A DNA stretch of 8,290 nucleotides, taken from the NCBI GenBank assembly GCA_964507235.1, contig CAZDPE010000103.1, positions 1 to 8,290 on the forward strand, in the 5' to 3' direction. This document shows, piece by piece, positions 1-6,601 of the stretch (the first letter of the stretch is position 1; the number at the start of each line of letters is the position of its first letter). The notes below the pieces were generated by a model that was given only the letters and a program-made list of their open reading frames with translations, did no database searches and was not told where the DNA came from. A program made the translations under genes and the position numbers. Origin of the DNA: Suilimivivens sp964507235 (GTDB taxonomy: Bacteria; Bacillota; Clostridia; Lachnospirales; Lachnospiraceae).

Positions 1-693
1 GGCAAAGCCATAGATGAAATAGACTTAAGCAGGGTAATCGGGGAAGCGGAAGTGATAGCCTTTGAAGGCGAACTAAGGGTTTTCGATGTGGAACGTATCA
101 TCAATGAGAATACCCCTAAACGCATCCTGTTTCAAGGGAAAACGGTTATCACGCTGGAAGCGGCGAAAGCCTTGAACCGTCATGGCATTTTGCTGGTAGG
201 AGTGGAATCCCAGACAGTAGGGTCTGAGGATGCTCCCAGGGAGGTACATCTGGAATTGCTGGGGAAAGAAATGAAAAATAATGTAAATATTATTGCGGTG
301 CTGGATGAAAGCGGCGAAAAGCTTCTTGTCTGCAGGCGGCGAAAGGAACCCTATAAGGGACTTTTAAATCTGGTGGGCGGCAAACGAAAGCCCGGGGAGG
401 ACGGATATGAGGCGGCTTACAGGGAGCTTAAAGAGGAAACTGGAATTACCGGAGATGATATTACCCTGACGCATCTGATGGATTTGGTATATTATCTGGA
501 AGATACAAAGCTGGAAGTATATTTTGGACGTTTAAATAAAAGACTGGAAGTATATGGAGAGGAAAATGAATTGCTGTGGCTGGACAGGCAGCAGAATTTT
601 TTTGATGAGAGCCGCTTTGCCGGGGAAGGAAATATCGGTCATATTATGGAGCGTATCAGGAAATCAGAGCATGAAGGAAAGAAAGGGTATTAA
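1..693 (+). CDS. Cyclase-like domain fused in frame to a NUDIX hydrolase (5' partial)
   Basis: The frame is open from base 1 with no stop until 693, so the N-terminus lies outside the window. The first 90 codons (1-270) resemble the C-terminal half of the cyclase/kynurenine-formamidase family; the stretch VGVESQTVGSEDAPREVHL (codons 63-81) is the clearest match. The family's HxGTHxDxPxH metal motif would lie upstream and cannot be seen. From codon 91 (M at 271) a complete 140-residue NUDIX hydrolase follows, with a perfect Nudix box GX5EX7REUXEEXGU at residues 37-59 of that domain (G37, E43, R51-E52, E55-E56, G58). NUDIX enzymes cleave nucleoside diphosphates linked to another group, using Mg2+ bound by the box glutamates; the substrate here is unknown. 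The cyclase portion lacks the usual last 35-40 residues of its family, so it may be a remnant. NUDIX translation might also start independently at 271. The NUDIX call is firm, the cyclase call moderate. Confidence 0.85.
   Translation, partial: GKAIDEIDLSRVIGEAEVIAFEGELRVFDVERIINENTPKRILFQGKTVITLEAAKALNRHGILLVGVESQTVGSEDAPREVHLELLGKEMKNNVNIIAVLDESGEKLLVCRRRKEPYKGLLNLVGGKRKPGEDGYEAAYRELKEETGITGDDITLTHLMDLVYYLEDTKLEVYFGRLNKRLEVYGEENELLWLDRQQNFFDESRFAGEGNIGHIMERIRKSEHEGKKGY
261..273 (+). promoter_or_regulatory. Possible internal ribosome binding site and ATG for the NUDIX domain alone
   Basis: GGGGAAAG followed closely by ATG at 271 falls exactly at the boundary between the cyclase-like and NUDIX parts. 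Starting here would give a 140-residue protein, a normal length for a single-domain NUDIX hydrolase. The purine run is a moderate Shine-Dalgarno match, and the codons on both sides are in the same frame, so both a fusion and an internal start are possible. Confidence 0.4.
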
Positions 694-719
694 GAATACA
701 GGAAAGGGAGAAAGGGAAT

Positions 720-1496
720 ATGTTAAAAAAGAAAAAGTATGCAGTGATTACCGGCGCCAGCGCCGGGATTGGCCTGGAGTTTGCAAAAAGATTGTCTAAA
801 AGAGGATATCCCCTTGTGCTGATTGCAAGGAGAGAGGACAGACTGGTTAAGCTTTCTAAGGAGCTTAAAACAAAATGCGAGATTATTACCGCAGATTTAT
901 CAAGGGAAGAAGAATGCTATCGTGTTTTCTACCAGCTGCAGGATAAAGAAGTTGGCGTTTTCATTAATAATGCGGGTTTTGGGGACTGCGGAAAATTTAC
1001 GGAAACCGACCTGCAGAAGGAAATGAATATGGTGCAGGTGAACGTAAAAGCGGTGCATGTACTTATGAAGCTTATGCTTAAGAAAATGCAGAAGGCGGGC
1101 TGGGGATATATTCTGAATGTGGCTTCTTCAGCGGGACTGATGCCGGCAGGGCCCTATATGGCAACCTACTATGCCACCAAGGCCTATGTTACCAGCTTAA
1201 CCCAGGCAGTGGCGGAAGAGCTTCGTGAGAGCGGAAGCAGGATTTATGTGGGATGTCTTTGCCCCGGGCCTGTGGATACGGAATTTAACAGTGTGGCAAA
1301 TGTGGAGTTTGCCTTAAAGGGAATCAGTGCAGGGGAATGTGTGGATTATGCGTTAAAGCGGATGGGAAAAAGAGAGGTTGTAATTATTCCCACTAAGACC
1401 ATGCAGCTTGCCATGGCCTTCGGAAAATATCTTCCCACACCGGTTTATGTAAGGATAGCCGCCCGCCAGCAGAAAAAGAAGTTTCAGAAAGGCTGA
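720..1496 (+). CDS. Short-chain dehydrogenase/reductase (classical SDR)
   Basis: This 258-residue protein is a cytosolic NAD(P)-dependent oxidoreductase with a Rossmann fold. The cofactor motif TGASAGIG is at residues 11-18 and NNAG at 83-86. The catalytic tetrad is visible: N108 in the VNV segment, S136/S137 in NVASSAG, and Y150 and K154 in YYATK. CPGPVDT at 181-187 closes the cofactor site. The basic residues after the second strand (ARRED, 36-40) suggest NADP(H) preference, which is an inference. Length and motif order are those of the DltE/YdfG-like branch that acts on short hydroxy or oxo compounds; the substrate cannot be read from sequence. The start at 720 has a purine-rich site, GGGAGAAAGGG, just upstream. 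The gene lies 26 bp after the NUDIX frame and is probably co-transcribed with it. No terminator follows; the aspS promoter begins three bases past the stop codon. Confidence 0.93.
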   Translation: MLKKKKYAVITGASAGIGLEFAKRLSKRGYPLVLIARREDRLVKLSKELKTKCEIITADLSREEECYRVFYQLQDKEVGVFINNAGFGDCGKFTETDLQKEMNMVQVNVKAVHVLMKLMLKKMQKAGWGYILNVASSAGLMPAGPYMATYYATKAYVTSLTQAVAEELRESGSRIYVGCLCPGPVDTEFNSVANVEFALKGISAGECVDYALKRMGKREVVIIPTKTMQLAMAFGKYLPTPVYVRIAARQQKKKFQKG

Positions 1497-1498
1497 TA

Positions 1499-1527
1499 TT
1501 GCAAAGCATTGTTAAAAAATGTATAAT
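1499..1527 (+). promoter_or_regulatory. Candidate sigma-A promoter of aspS
   Basis: TTGCAA (1499-1504, 4 of 6 to TTGACA) and a perfect TATAAT (1522-1527) are separated by 17 bp. Transcription would start near 1534, leaving a leader of about 34 nt before the aspS ATG. That leader is far too short for a T-box riboswitch, so aspS is probably not under tRNA-Asp sensing from this promoter. Confidence 0.65.
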
Positions 1528-1567
1528 TACAGAAGTTTATCAAATAACAAAGGAGCTGTGAATTATC

Positions 1568-3337
1568 ATGGTACAATCAAGAACACATAATTGTAATCAG
1601 CTGCGGATTTCCGATGTGAATCAGAAAGTCACCATTGTGGGCTGGTATGACAACATGCGTAAAGTCAGCAAGAATCTTGGATTTTTAATTCTCCGCGATT
1701 TTTACGGAGTTACACAGGTAGTGATTGAAACAGAAGAAATGATGGCGAAATTAAACGGCGTCAATAATGAATCCACCCTTTCCATTACAGGGGTAGTAAG
1801 GGAGCGCTCCAGCAAAAACGGAAACCTTCCTACAGGTGAAATTGAAGTGGTGCCGGAAGATATTACGGTATTGGGCAAATGTATTTACAATGAGCTTCCT
1901 TTTGAAATTAACCGTTCCAAGGAAGCGGATGAGGCTGTAAGGTTAAAATACAGATATCTGGATTTAAGAAATCCTGAAGTAAAAGAAAAAATTGTGCTGA
2001 GAAGCAAAATCGTTGCAGAAATCAGAAAGAGCATGATTGAGCATGACTTTCTGGAAATCACCACTCCGATTTTAACCTGCTCTTCTCCTGAAGGGGCAAG
2101 GGATTATCTGGTTCCTGCCAGAAATCATCCGGGCAAGTTTTATGCATTGCCCCAGGCGCCCCAGCAGTTTAAGCAGCTTCTGATGACTTCCGGCTTTGAC
2201 AGGTACTTTCAGGTAGCGCCCTGCTTCCGGGATGAGGATGCCAGGGCAGACCGTTCTCCGGGAGAATTTTACCAGCTGGATATGGAAATGGCGTTTGCTT
2301 CCCAGGATGATGTATTTAGCGTTATTGAGGATGTGCTGCCTCCTGTTTTTGCAAAATACGGCAAATATAAGACGGCCTCCAGCGCTCCTTTTACCAGGAT
2401 TTCCTATAAGGAGGCCATGGATAAATACGGTTCCGATAAGCCGGACCTTCGTATTGACCTGACTCTTCAGGATGCTACCGAATGTATGGCGGACTGCGGC
2501 TTTAAGCCCTTTGAGGGACAAACAGTCAAGGCTGTCGTGGTGGATCATTTCAGCGCTGCCAGAAAGGTAATTGATAAAATCTGTGCAGACGTGGAGGTGC
2601 AGAGCGGAAGAAAGGTTTACTGGTTCAAATTGGATGAAAACGGAGAACTGGTTGGCGGCGTTTCCAAGTTCCTTCAGGACAGAAAAGATAAGGTAATAAG
2701 CGCTTTGGGATTAAAAGCAGGGGATTTCGTAGGGCTGGCTGCAGGCAGGCTCCTTGAAGCCCAGAAGACTGCCGGCGTACTGAGAAGATTCTTAGGCGCT
2801 GCAAGTGAAGCGCATAGGAAGACAGAGTGCTACGAGTTCTGCTGGATTGTGGATTTCCCCATGTACGAAATCGGAGAAGAAAGCGGTGAGCTGGAATTCT
2901 GCCACAATCCTTTCTCCATGCCTCAGGGCGGAATGGATGCCCTTGTTCATAAGAACCCTCTTGATATCTATGCTTATCAGTATGATTTGGTCTGCAACGG
3001 CGTGGAGCTTTCCTCCGGCGCTGTCCGGAATCATGACCCTGAAATCATGGTAAAGGCATTCCAGCTGGTGGGTCTTGACGAAGAGCATGTGAAGGCAAAA
3101 TTCCCTGCCATGTACAATGCATTCTGCTACGGAGCGCCTCCTCATGCAGGAATTGCACCCGGAATTGACCGTATGGTTATGCTCATTGCGGGAGAAGAAA
3201 GCATTCGTGAAATCATTCCTTTCCCTATGAACAAGACGGCGCAGGATGTGATGATGGGAGCGCCTTCGGAAGTGGATGAAAAGCAGCTCCGCGATGTGCA
3301 TATCAGGATTGATATTCAGGAAAAGAGCGAAGCTTAA
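1568..3337 (+). CDS. aspS: Aspartyl-tRNA synthetase, bacterial type with GAD domain
   Basis: The enzyme charges tRNA-Asp with aspartate using ATP in the cytosol. It is a class IIb synthetase of 589 residues, the normal bacterial length. An N-terminal OB-fold anticodon-binding domain covers about residues 1-105. The class II catalytic core follows, with EGARDYLVP (175-183), the aspartate-site QAPQ (196-199), motif 2 FRDEDARADR (220-229) and motif 3 GIDR (532-535). The GAD insertion sits at about 300-415. The words RSPGEFYQLDMEM (229-241) and ELSSGAVRNHDPEI (480-493) match the alphaproteobacterial subtype better than Bacillus or E. coli AspRS. The anticodon loop GWYDNMRKVSKNLGF also differs from the usual GWVxRRRDxG form. 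Whether it also charges tRNA-Asn cannot be decided without knowing if GatCAB or AsnRS is present. The start at 1568 is supported by AAAGGAG at 1550-1556. The usual hisS neighbour is absent immediately upstream. Confidence 0.98.
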   Translation: MVQSRTHNCNQLRISDVNQKVTIVGWYDNMRKVSKNLGFLILRDFYGVTQVVIETEEMMAKLNGVNNESTLSITGVVRERSSKNGNLPTGEIEVVPEDITVLGKCIYNELPFEINRSKEADEAVRLKYRYLDLRNPEVKEKIVLRSKIVAEIRKSMIEHDFLEITTPILTCSSPEGARDYLVPARNHPGKFYALPQAPQQFKQLLMTSGFDRYFQVAPCFRDEDARADRSPGEFYQLDMEMAFASQDDVFSVIEDVLPPVFAKYGKYKTASSAPFTRISYKEAMDKYGSDKPDLRIDLTLQDATECMADCGFKPFEGQTVKAVVVDHFSAARKVIDKICADVEVQSGRKVYWFKLDENGELVGGVSKFLQDRKDKVISALGLKAGDFVGLAAGRLLEAQKTAGVLRRFLGAASEAHRKTECYEFCWIVDFPMYEIGEESGELEFCHNPFSMPQGGMDALVHKNPLDIYAYQYDLVCNGVELSSGAVRNHDPEIMVKAFQLVGLDEEHVKAKFPAMYNAFCYGAPPHAGIAPGIDRMVMLIAGEESIREIIPFPMNKTAQDVMMGAPSEVDEKQLRDVHIRIDIQEKSEA

Positions 3338-3367
3338 GACAGGCAGTGATCAGTTAAGTGCAAAATA

Positions 3368-3410
3368 TGCATGGGAAAATGCAGGATACGCAGATTCCCA
3401 TGCAATTTTA
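3368..3410 (+). terminator. Candidate Rho-independent terminator after aspS
   Basis: The arms TGCATGGGAA (3368-3377) and TTCCCATGCA (3395-3404) form a perfect 10-bp stem around a 17-nt loop; TGC and GCA inside the loop can add three pairs. AATTTTATTTA follows directly, a modest U-rich tail. The position 30 nt past the aspS stop fits termination of aspS. Confidence 0.55.
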
Positions 3411-3462
3411 TTTATGACAATAGAAAGTTCGCGAAGCGTGCTTTCTATTGTTTATGACAATA
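3411..3462. repeat. 12-bp direct repeat TTTATGACAATA, two copies 40 bp apart
   Basis: Identical copies occur at 3411-3422 and 3451-3462. Each is followed by an A/G-rich run and a GC-rich stretch (GAAAGTTCGCG and AAAAGCGCGC). The first copy begins a complete hairpin; the second looks like the left half of a similar hairpin whose right arm is missing. Confidence 0.6.
3417..3451. repeat. Perfect 11-bp inverted repeat with structured loop
   Basis: ACAATAGAAAG (3417-3427) and CTTTCTATTGT (3441-3451) are exact reverse complements. The 13-nt loop contains CGC-GAA-GCG, which can extend the stem. The 12-bp direct repeat TTTATGACAATA overlaps the left arm and recurs immediately past the right arm's start. 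The tail is not a clean U-run, so it may be a second terminator, a bidirectional one, or part of a dispersed hairpin repeat. Confidence 0.6.
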
Positions 3463-3536
3463 AAAAGCGCGCTTCAATTTCCATGCCTCGCTGCTTGCGG
3501 CGGCGTCAGCCTTCAGGAAGAAAGGAAGAGAAGAGT

Positions 3537-3989
3537 ATGAAAATAATAAAAGGTGTGGAAATCCCTATTGCCATATGCATCAGTTATACGATATTATCTA
3601 TAGTAAATGCACTGCTTTGTCTGATAAACGGCAGGGAAAGCAGCAGCAATCTGAATGCCGTTATGATGCTGTTTTACTGTTCCACAGCAGTGCTTGTGCT
3701 GTCCATTCACCGCTTATTTGATGCATGGCCGCCTGTCATCATGCTTCTTTGGCAGTATGTGATTGCCATGGGGCTGGTATTGTTATCCGTGTATATCGTA
3801 AGCTTTTTTGAGGAAGTCAGTGAAGGCGGATACAGGGATATTTTTATCAGCTTTACCATTCCCTACCTTATCGGAGGAGCGGTTTATTACATTTCCCTGT
3901 ATCGGGCGGCGAAGAGGCAGGACAGACTGATTCAGGAAATTAATGAAAGATATTATGATACGAAAAAGGAAGCATCGAAGGATGCTTAA
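3537..3989 (+). CDS. Four-helix integral membrane protein, DUF3021-like, function unknown
   Basis: This 150-residue protein has four hydrophobic segments, at about residues 9-31, 39-58, 66-90 and 101-121, and then a charged cytoplasmic tail (RAAKRQDRLIQEINERYYDTKKEASKDA). Size, helix number and the basic tail after the last helix resemble DUF3021 membrane proteins of Firmicutes, but the match is by general form only. There is no catalytic motif. The start at 3537 is chosen because AAAGGAAGAG lies just upstream. The frame stays open back to 3276, but that extension overlaps the end of aspS and the hairpin region and encodes unlikely low-complexity protein. The gene ends 24 bp before the rRNA methyltransferase gene, so the two are probably co-transcribed. 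DUF3021 genes often pair with a LytTR regulator; none is seen here. A 7-bp hairpin with a GAAG loop (3970-3987) overlaps the stop codon. Confidence 0.8.
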   Translation: MKIIKGVEIPIAICISYTILSIVNALLCLINGRESSSNLNAVMMLFYCSTAVLVLSIHRLFDAWPPVIMLLWQYVIAMGLVLLSVYIVSFFEEVSEGGYRDIFISFTIPYLIGGAVYYISLYRAAKRQDRLIQEINERYYDTKKEASKDA

Positions 3990-4013
3990 AATAAAGTCAG
4001 GAGAGATGTATGT

Positions 4014-5423
4014 ATGCTGCCGCAGGCATTTACTGAGAGAATGAAGAAAATGCTGGGTGAAGAATATGAAAAGTTTCTTCAAAGCTATGAAGAAAACAGG
4101 ATGCTGTCCGGCCCTGAAGGGCACCTTCCCGGTAAAAGTCAGGCGCTGCGCTTTAATCCGCTGAAGACGGATAGCGGGCGCTTTTTGGAATTGGCGCCTT
4201 TTTTCCTGGAGCCGGTTCCCTGGGAAAAAAATGGCTATTATTATGGAGATTCGGACAGACCGGGAAAGCACCCTTTTCATGAAGCGGGCGCATATTACAT
4301 ACAGGAAGCCAGCGCCATGGCTCCGGCTGCTTTTCTGGGAGCGGAGCCGGGAGAAAAGGTTCTTGATTTATGTGCGGCTCCCGGAGGGAAAAGTACACAG
4401 ATTGCCGCAGGCATGATGGGAGAGGGGATTTTAATCTGCAATGAAATTCATCCGGCAAGGGCAAAAATATTGTCGGAAAATATAGAGCGGATGGGGATTG
4501 TCAATGCCATAGTGGTCAATCATTCCCCAGATGTGCTTGCAGAACATTTTCCGGGATATTTTGACAGAATCCTGGTGGATGCACCCTGTTCGGGAGAGGG
4601 AATGTTCCGGAAAAATGAAGAGGCATGTGAGCAGTGGAGCCCTGAAAATGTGCGCATGTGTGCCGAAAGACAGGATGAAATTCTGGATTATGCAGCGGGG
4701 ATGCTCCGGGGCGGCGGAAGAATGGTTTATTCAACCTGTACCTTTGCACCGGAGGAAAATGAAGGCAGTATCAGCAGGTTTTTGAAAAGACATCCCGAGT
4801 TTACAGCGGTTCCTGTAAGCAGACAGGAAGGAATGGCATCCGGCAATCCTGACTGGATAAAGGAACCCGCAGAGGGAATTGAAAATACGGTCAGACTCTG
4901 GCCTCATAAATTGCGGGGAGAAGGTCATTTTGCGGCAGTACTTCAAAAGGAGGGCGCGGCAGGAACGGGGGAAGGAACCGGCAGATACGGAATACAGGCG
5001 GGAATTTCCGAAAAAGAGTGTAAGGAGTTTGCGGCATTTAAGCGGGAATATCTGAAAAAGGAGCTTCAGGGCTGTCTGATTCGTTTCGGCGAGCAGCTGT
5101 ATCTGCTGCCGGAGAATGCGCCTTCCTTACATAAATTAAAGGTTTTAAGGCCGGGACTTCATCTCGGGACCATAAAGAAAAACCGTTTTGAGCCTGCCCA
5201 CGCACTGGCGCTTGCATTAAAACCGGAGGAGGTTTACCGGGCGGCAAATCTTTCGCTGTCTGAGGGCGCGGCTGAGAAATATCTGAGCGGACAGACCTTT
5301 GAAACAAAGGACGGAAGCGGCTGGTACCTGATTGCAGTGGAAGGCTTCAGCCTAGGCTGGGGAAAGGCGGCAAACGGTATTATGAAAAATCATTATCCGA
5401 AGGGACTTCGGAAAAATTGGTAA
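4014..5423 (+). CDS. rsmF: RsmF-like rRNA cytosine-C5 methyltransferase (NOL1/NOP2/Sun family)
   Basis: The protein transfers a methyl group from S-adenosylmethionine to carbon 5 of cytosine in rRNA, by analogy with RsmF acting on 16S rRNA near position 1407. It has 469 residues, close to E. coli RsmF. An N-terminal RNA-binding part (about 1-105) precedes the Rossmann methyltransferase fold with the SAM loop DLCAAPGGKS (118-127), acidic NEIHP (143-147), motif IV VDAPCSGEG with C192, and motif VI STCTF with nucleophile C242. RLWPHKLRGEGHF (294-306) closes the catalytic domain. An RsmF-type middle domain and a PUA-like RNA-binding C-terminus (about 395-465) follow. The exact target base is an inference. 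The start at 4014 is served by AGGAGAG at 3999-4005. Two other ATGs (4006, 4010) lie in different frames within the same ATGTATGTATG run. The gene follows the membrane protein gene by 24 bp. Confidence 0.93.
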   Translation: MLPQAFTERMKKMLGEEYEKFLQSYEENRMLSGPEGHLPGKSQALRFNPLKTDSGRFLELAPFFLEPVPWEKNGYYYGDSDRPGKHPFHEAGAYYIQEASAMAPAAFLGAEPGEKVLDLCAAPGGKSTQIAAGMMGEGILICNEIHPARAKILSENIERMGIVNAIVVNHSPDVLAEHFPGYFDRILVDAPCSGEGMFRKNEEACEQWSPENVRMCAERQDEILDYAAGMLRGGGRMVYSTCTFAPEENEGSISRFLKRHPEFTAVPVSRQEGMASGNPDWIKEPAEGIENTVRLWPHKLRGEGHFAAVLQKEGAAGTGEGTGRYGIQAGISEKECKEFAAFKREYLKKELQGCLIRFGEQLYLLPENAPSLHKLKVLRPGLHLGTIKKNRFEPAHALALALKPEEVYRAANLSLSEGAAEKYLSGQTFETKDGSGWYLIAVEGFSLGWGKAANGIMKNHYPKGLRKNW

Positions 5424-5446
5424 TGCTGGCTGAAATATGTTATTAT
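5417..5446 (+). promoter_or_regulatory. Candidate promoter for the TPR lipoprotein gene
   Basis: TTGGTA (5417-5422) and TATTAT (5441-5446) are separated by 18 bp, and TG one base before the -10 box makes it an extended -10. It overlaps the stop codon of the methyltransferase gene and would start transcription near 5453, about 38 nt before the lipoprotein ATG. Confidence 0.45.
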
Positions 5447-5490
5447 GGAAACAGTAATTGTATTTCAGACGGATATGATGGAGAAAACAG

Positions 5491-6543
5491 ATGAAGAAAA
5501 AGCAGGTAGTATCTGTAGCGGCGGCAATTTTAACAGTTTCGGTTTATACTGCCGGATGCGGATTTGCGAGTAAAAATGAGAATATAGATGCGGGAATGGC
5601 AGCGATTCAGGCACTGGATTATGATGCTGCCATAGCCAGCTTTGAAGCGGCAAAGGAAGCGGATGAAAATCCCAGACTGCTGTACAGGGGCGAAGGGCTT
5701 GCCTATATGGGGAAAACCCAGTATACAGACGCGGCGGCTGCTTTTGAAACGGCGCTTTCCTACAGTGACGGAAGAGTTGACGATATGGATTATGATATTA
5801 ATTATTATCTGGCAACTGCTTATTATAAGCAGGGAGAAACCGATAAGGCTGTGGAAGCTTATAATGCAATTATCGGATTGCGGCCGGAAGAGAGGGATGC
5901 TTACTATCTGCGGGGGGTTATTTATACGGAAAGCGGCAGTATCGAAAAAGCGCTTGAGGATTTTGACAAGGCAATATCATTAAATACCCGGGATTATGAC
6001 AGACTGATAGATATCTATTGTGTGCTTGACGAAAACGGCTATAAGGAGTCAGGGCAGGAGTATTTGCAGGGGGCCATGGAAAGCGGCACGAAATATATGA
6101 CGAATTATGAGAAAGGCCGTATCAGCTACTATCTTGAAGATTATGAAAACGCCCGGAATTATCTGGAAAAGGCAAGAGATGAAGAAGGATATGAGGCGGT
6201 GCTCTTTTTGGGAAAGACCTATGAAACCTTAGGGGATTATAATTATGCGATCAGTGTGTATAACACATTTGTGGACAGCGGACAGGAAAGCCCCCAGGTT
6301 TTAAACCAGATGGGTCTTTGCAAGCTTCAGATGAAGGATTATCAGGGAGCCCTGGAAGCGTTTCAAAGAGCCATGAACATTGAAGATAACGGCATGATGC
6401 AGGTGCTTAAGATGAATGAAGTTGTTGCCTATGAAAGGCTGGGAGAATATAAAAAGGCGTTCGTGCTTCTGGACAGTTATTTGAAGACTTATCCTGATGA
6501 TGAAGAAGCAAAGAGGGAATATGAGTTTTTAAAAACACGTTAA
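5491..6543 (+). CDS. TPR-repeat lipoprotein, probably surface-anchored
   Basis: The 350-residue protein begins with a lipoprotein-type signal: MKKK, a hydrophobic stretch (6-18) and TAGC with the likely lipidated C23. The residue at -3 is Thr rather than Leu, so the lipobox is slightly off consensus. The rest is almost entirely tetratricopeptide repeats, roughly eight or nine units from about residue 31 to 345. Clear examples are YYLATAYYKQGETDKAVEAYNAI (105-127), AYYLRGVIYTESGSIEKALEDF (137-158) and LNQMGLCKLQMKDYQGALEAF (271-291). TPR arrays bind other proteins; there is no enzymatic motif, so it probably acts as a scaffold on the outer face of the membrane. The partner is unknown. The start at 5491 is served by TGGAG at 5479-5483. 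It likely has its own promoter, and the ATP-cone gene follows 58 bp later with no terminator between them. Confidence 0.88.
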   Translation: MKKKQVVSVAAAILTVSVYTAGCGFASKNENIDAGMAAIQALDYDAAIASFEAAKEADENPRLLYRGEGLAYMGKTQYTDAAAAFETALSYSDGRVDDMDYDINYYLATAYYKQGETDKAVEAYNAIIGLRPEERDAYYLRGVIYTESGSIEKALEDFDKAISLNTRDYDRLIDIYCVLDENGYKESGQEYLQGAMESGTKYMTNYEKGRISYYLEDYENARNYLEKARDEEGYEAVLFLGKTYETLGDYNYAISVYNTFVDSGQESPQVLNQMGLCKLQMKDYQGALEAFQRAMNIEDNGMMQVLKMNEVVAYERLGEYKKAFVLLDSYLKTYPDDEEAKREYEFLKTR

Positions 6544-6601
6544 TAAAGAAATTTTGTGCTTGCGCCCAAATTCGCGGACTGAGCAAGAATGGAGTATTTT
6601 T

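Larger units (their letters stand above)
3338..3536. other. 199-bp intergenic region rich in inverted and direct repeats
   Basis: No credible gene lies here. The gap between aspS and the next gene holds two strong hairpins (3368-3404 and 3417-3451), a 12-bp direct repeat TTTATGACAATA (3411-3422 and 3451-3462), the perfect palindrome AAGCGCGCTT (3466-3475) and a small GC hairpin with arms at 3489-3493 and 3498-3502. I found no convincing sigma-A promoter for the following gene. The arrangement suggests a terminator plus a decayed small repeat element. Confidence 0.7.

Noticed and set aside
1497..1567. T-box riboswitch ahead of aspS
   Set aside because: Only 71 bp separate the genes and the predicted leader is about 34 nt, too short for a T-box with its terminator.
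2072..2548. Minus-strand 158-residue open frame inside aspS
   Set aside because: It lies fully within a highly conserved gene, matches no family I know, and is a shadow of the aspS codons.
2792..3301. Minus-strand 169-residue open frame inside aspS
   Set aside because: It is a histidine/arginine-rich translation antisense to aspS motif 3, with no ribosome binding site or family match.
3276..3536. N-terminal 87-residue extension of the four-helix membrane protein
   Set aside because: It overlaps the aspS 3' end in another frame and passes through the hairpin cluster; a good ribosome binding site precedes 3537.
3970..3987. Hairpin AAGCATC-GAAG-GATGCTT as a terminator
   Set aside because: The stem has only seven pairs and is followed by AAAATAAAG rather than a U-run, so it would not stop transcription into rsmF.
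4006..4016. Alternative start codons at 4006 and 4010 for rsmF
   Set aside because: Both are in other frames and do not encode the conserved protein; 4014 has the right frame and an 8-nt spacing from AGGAGAG.
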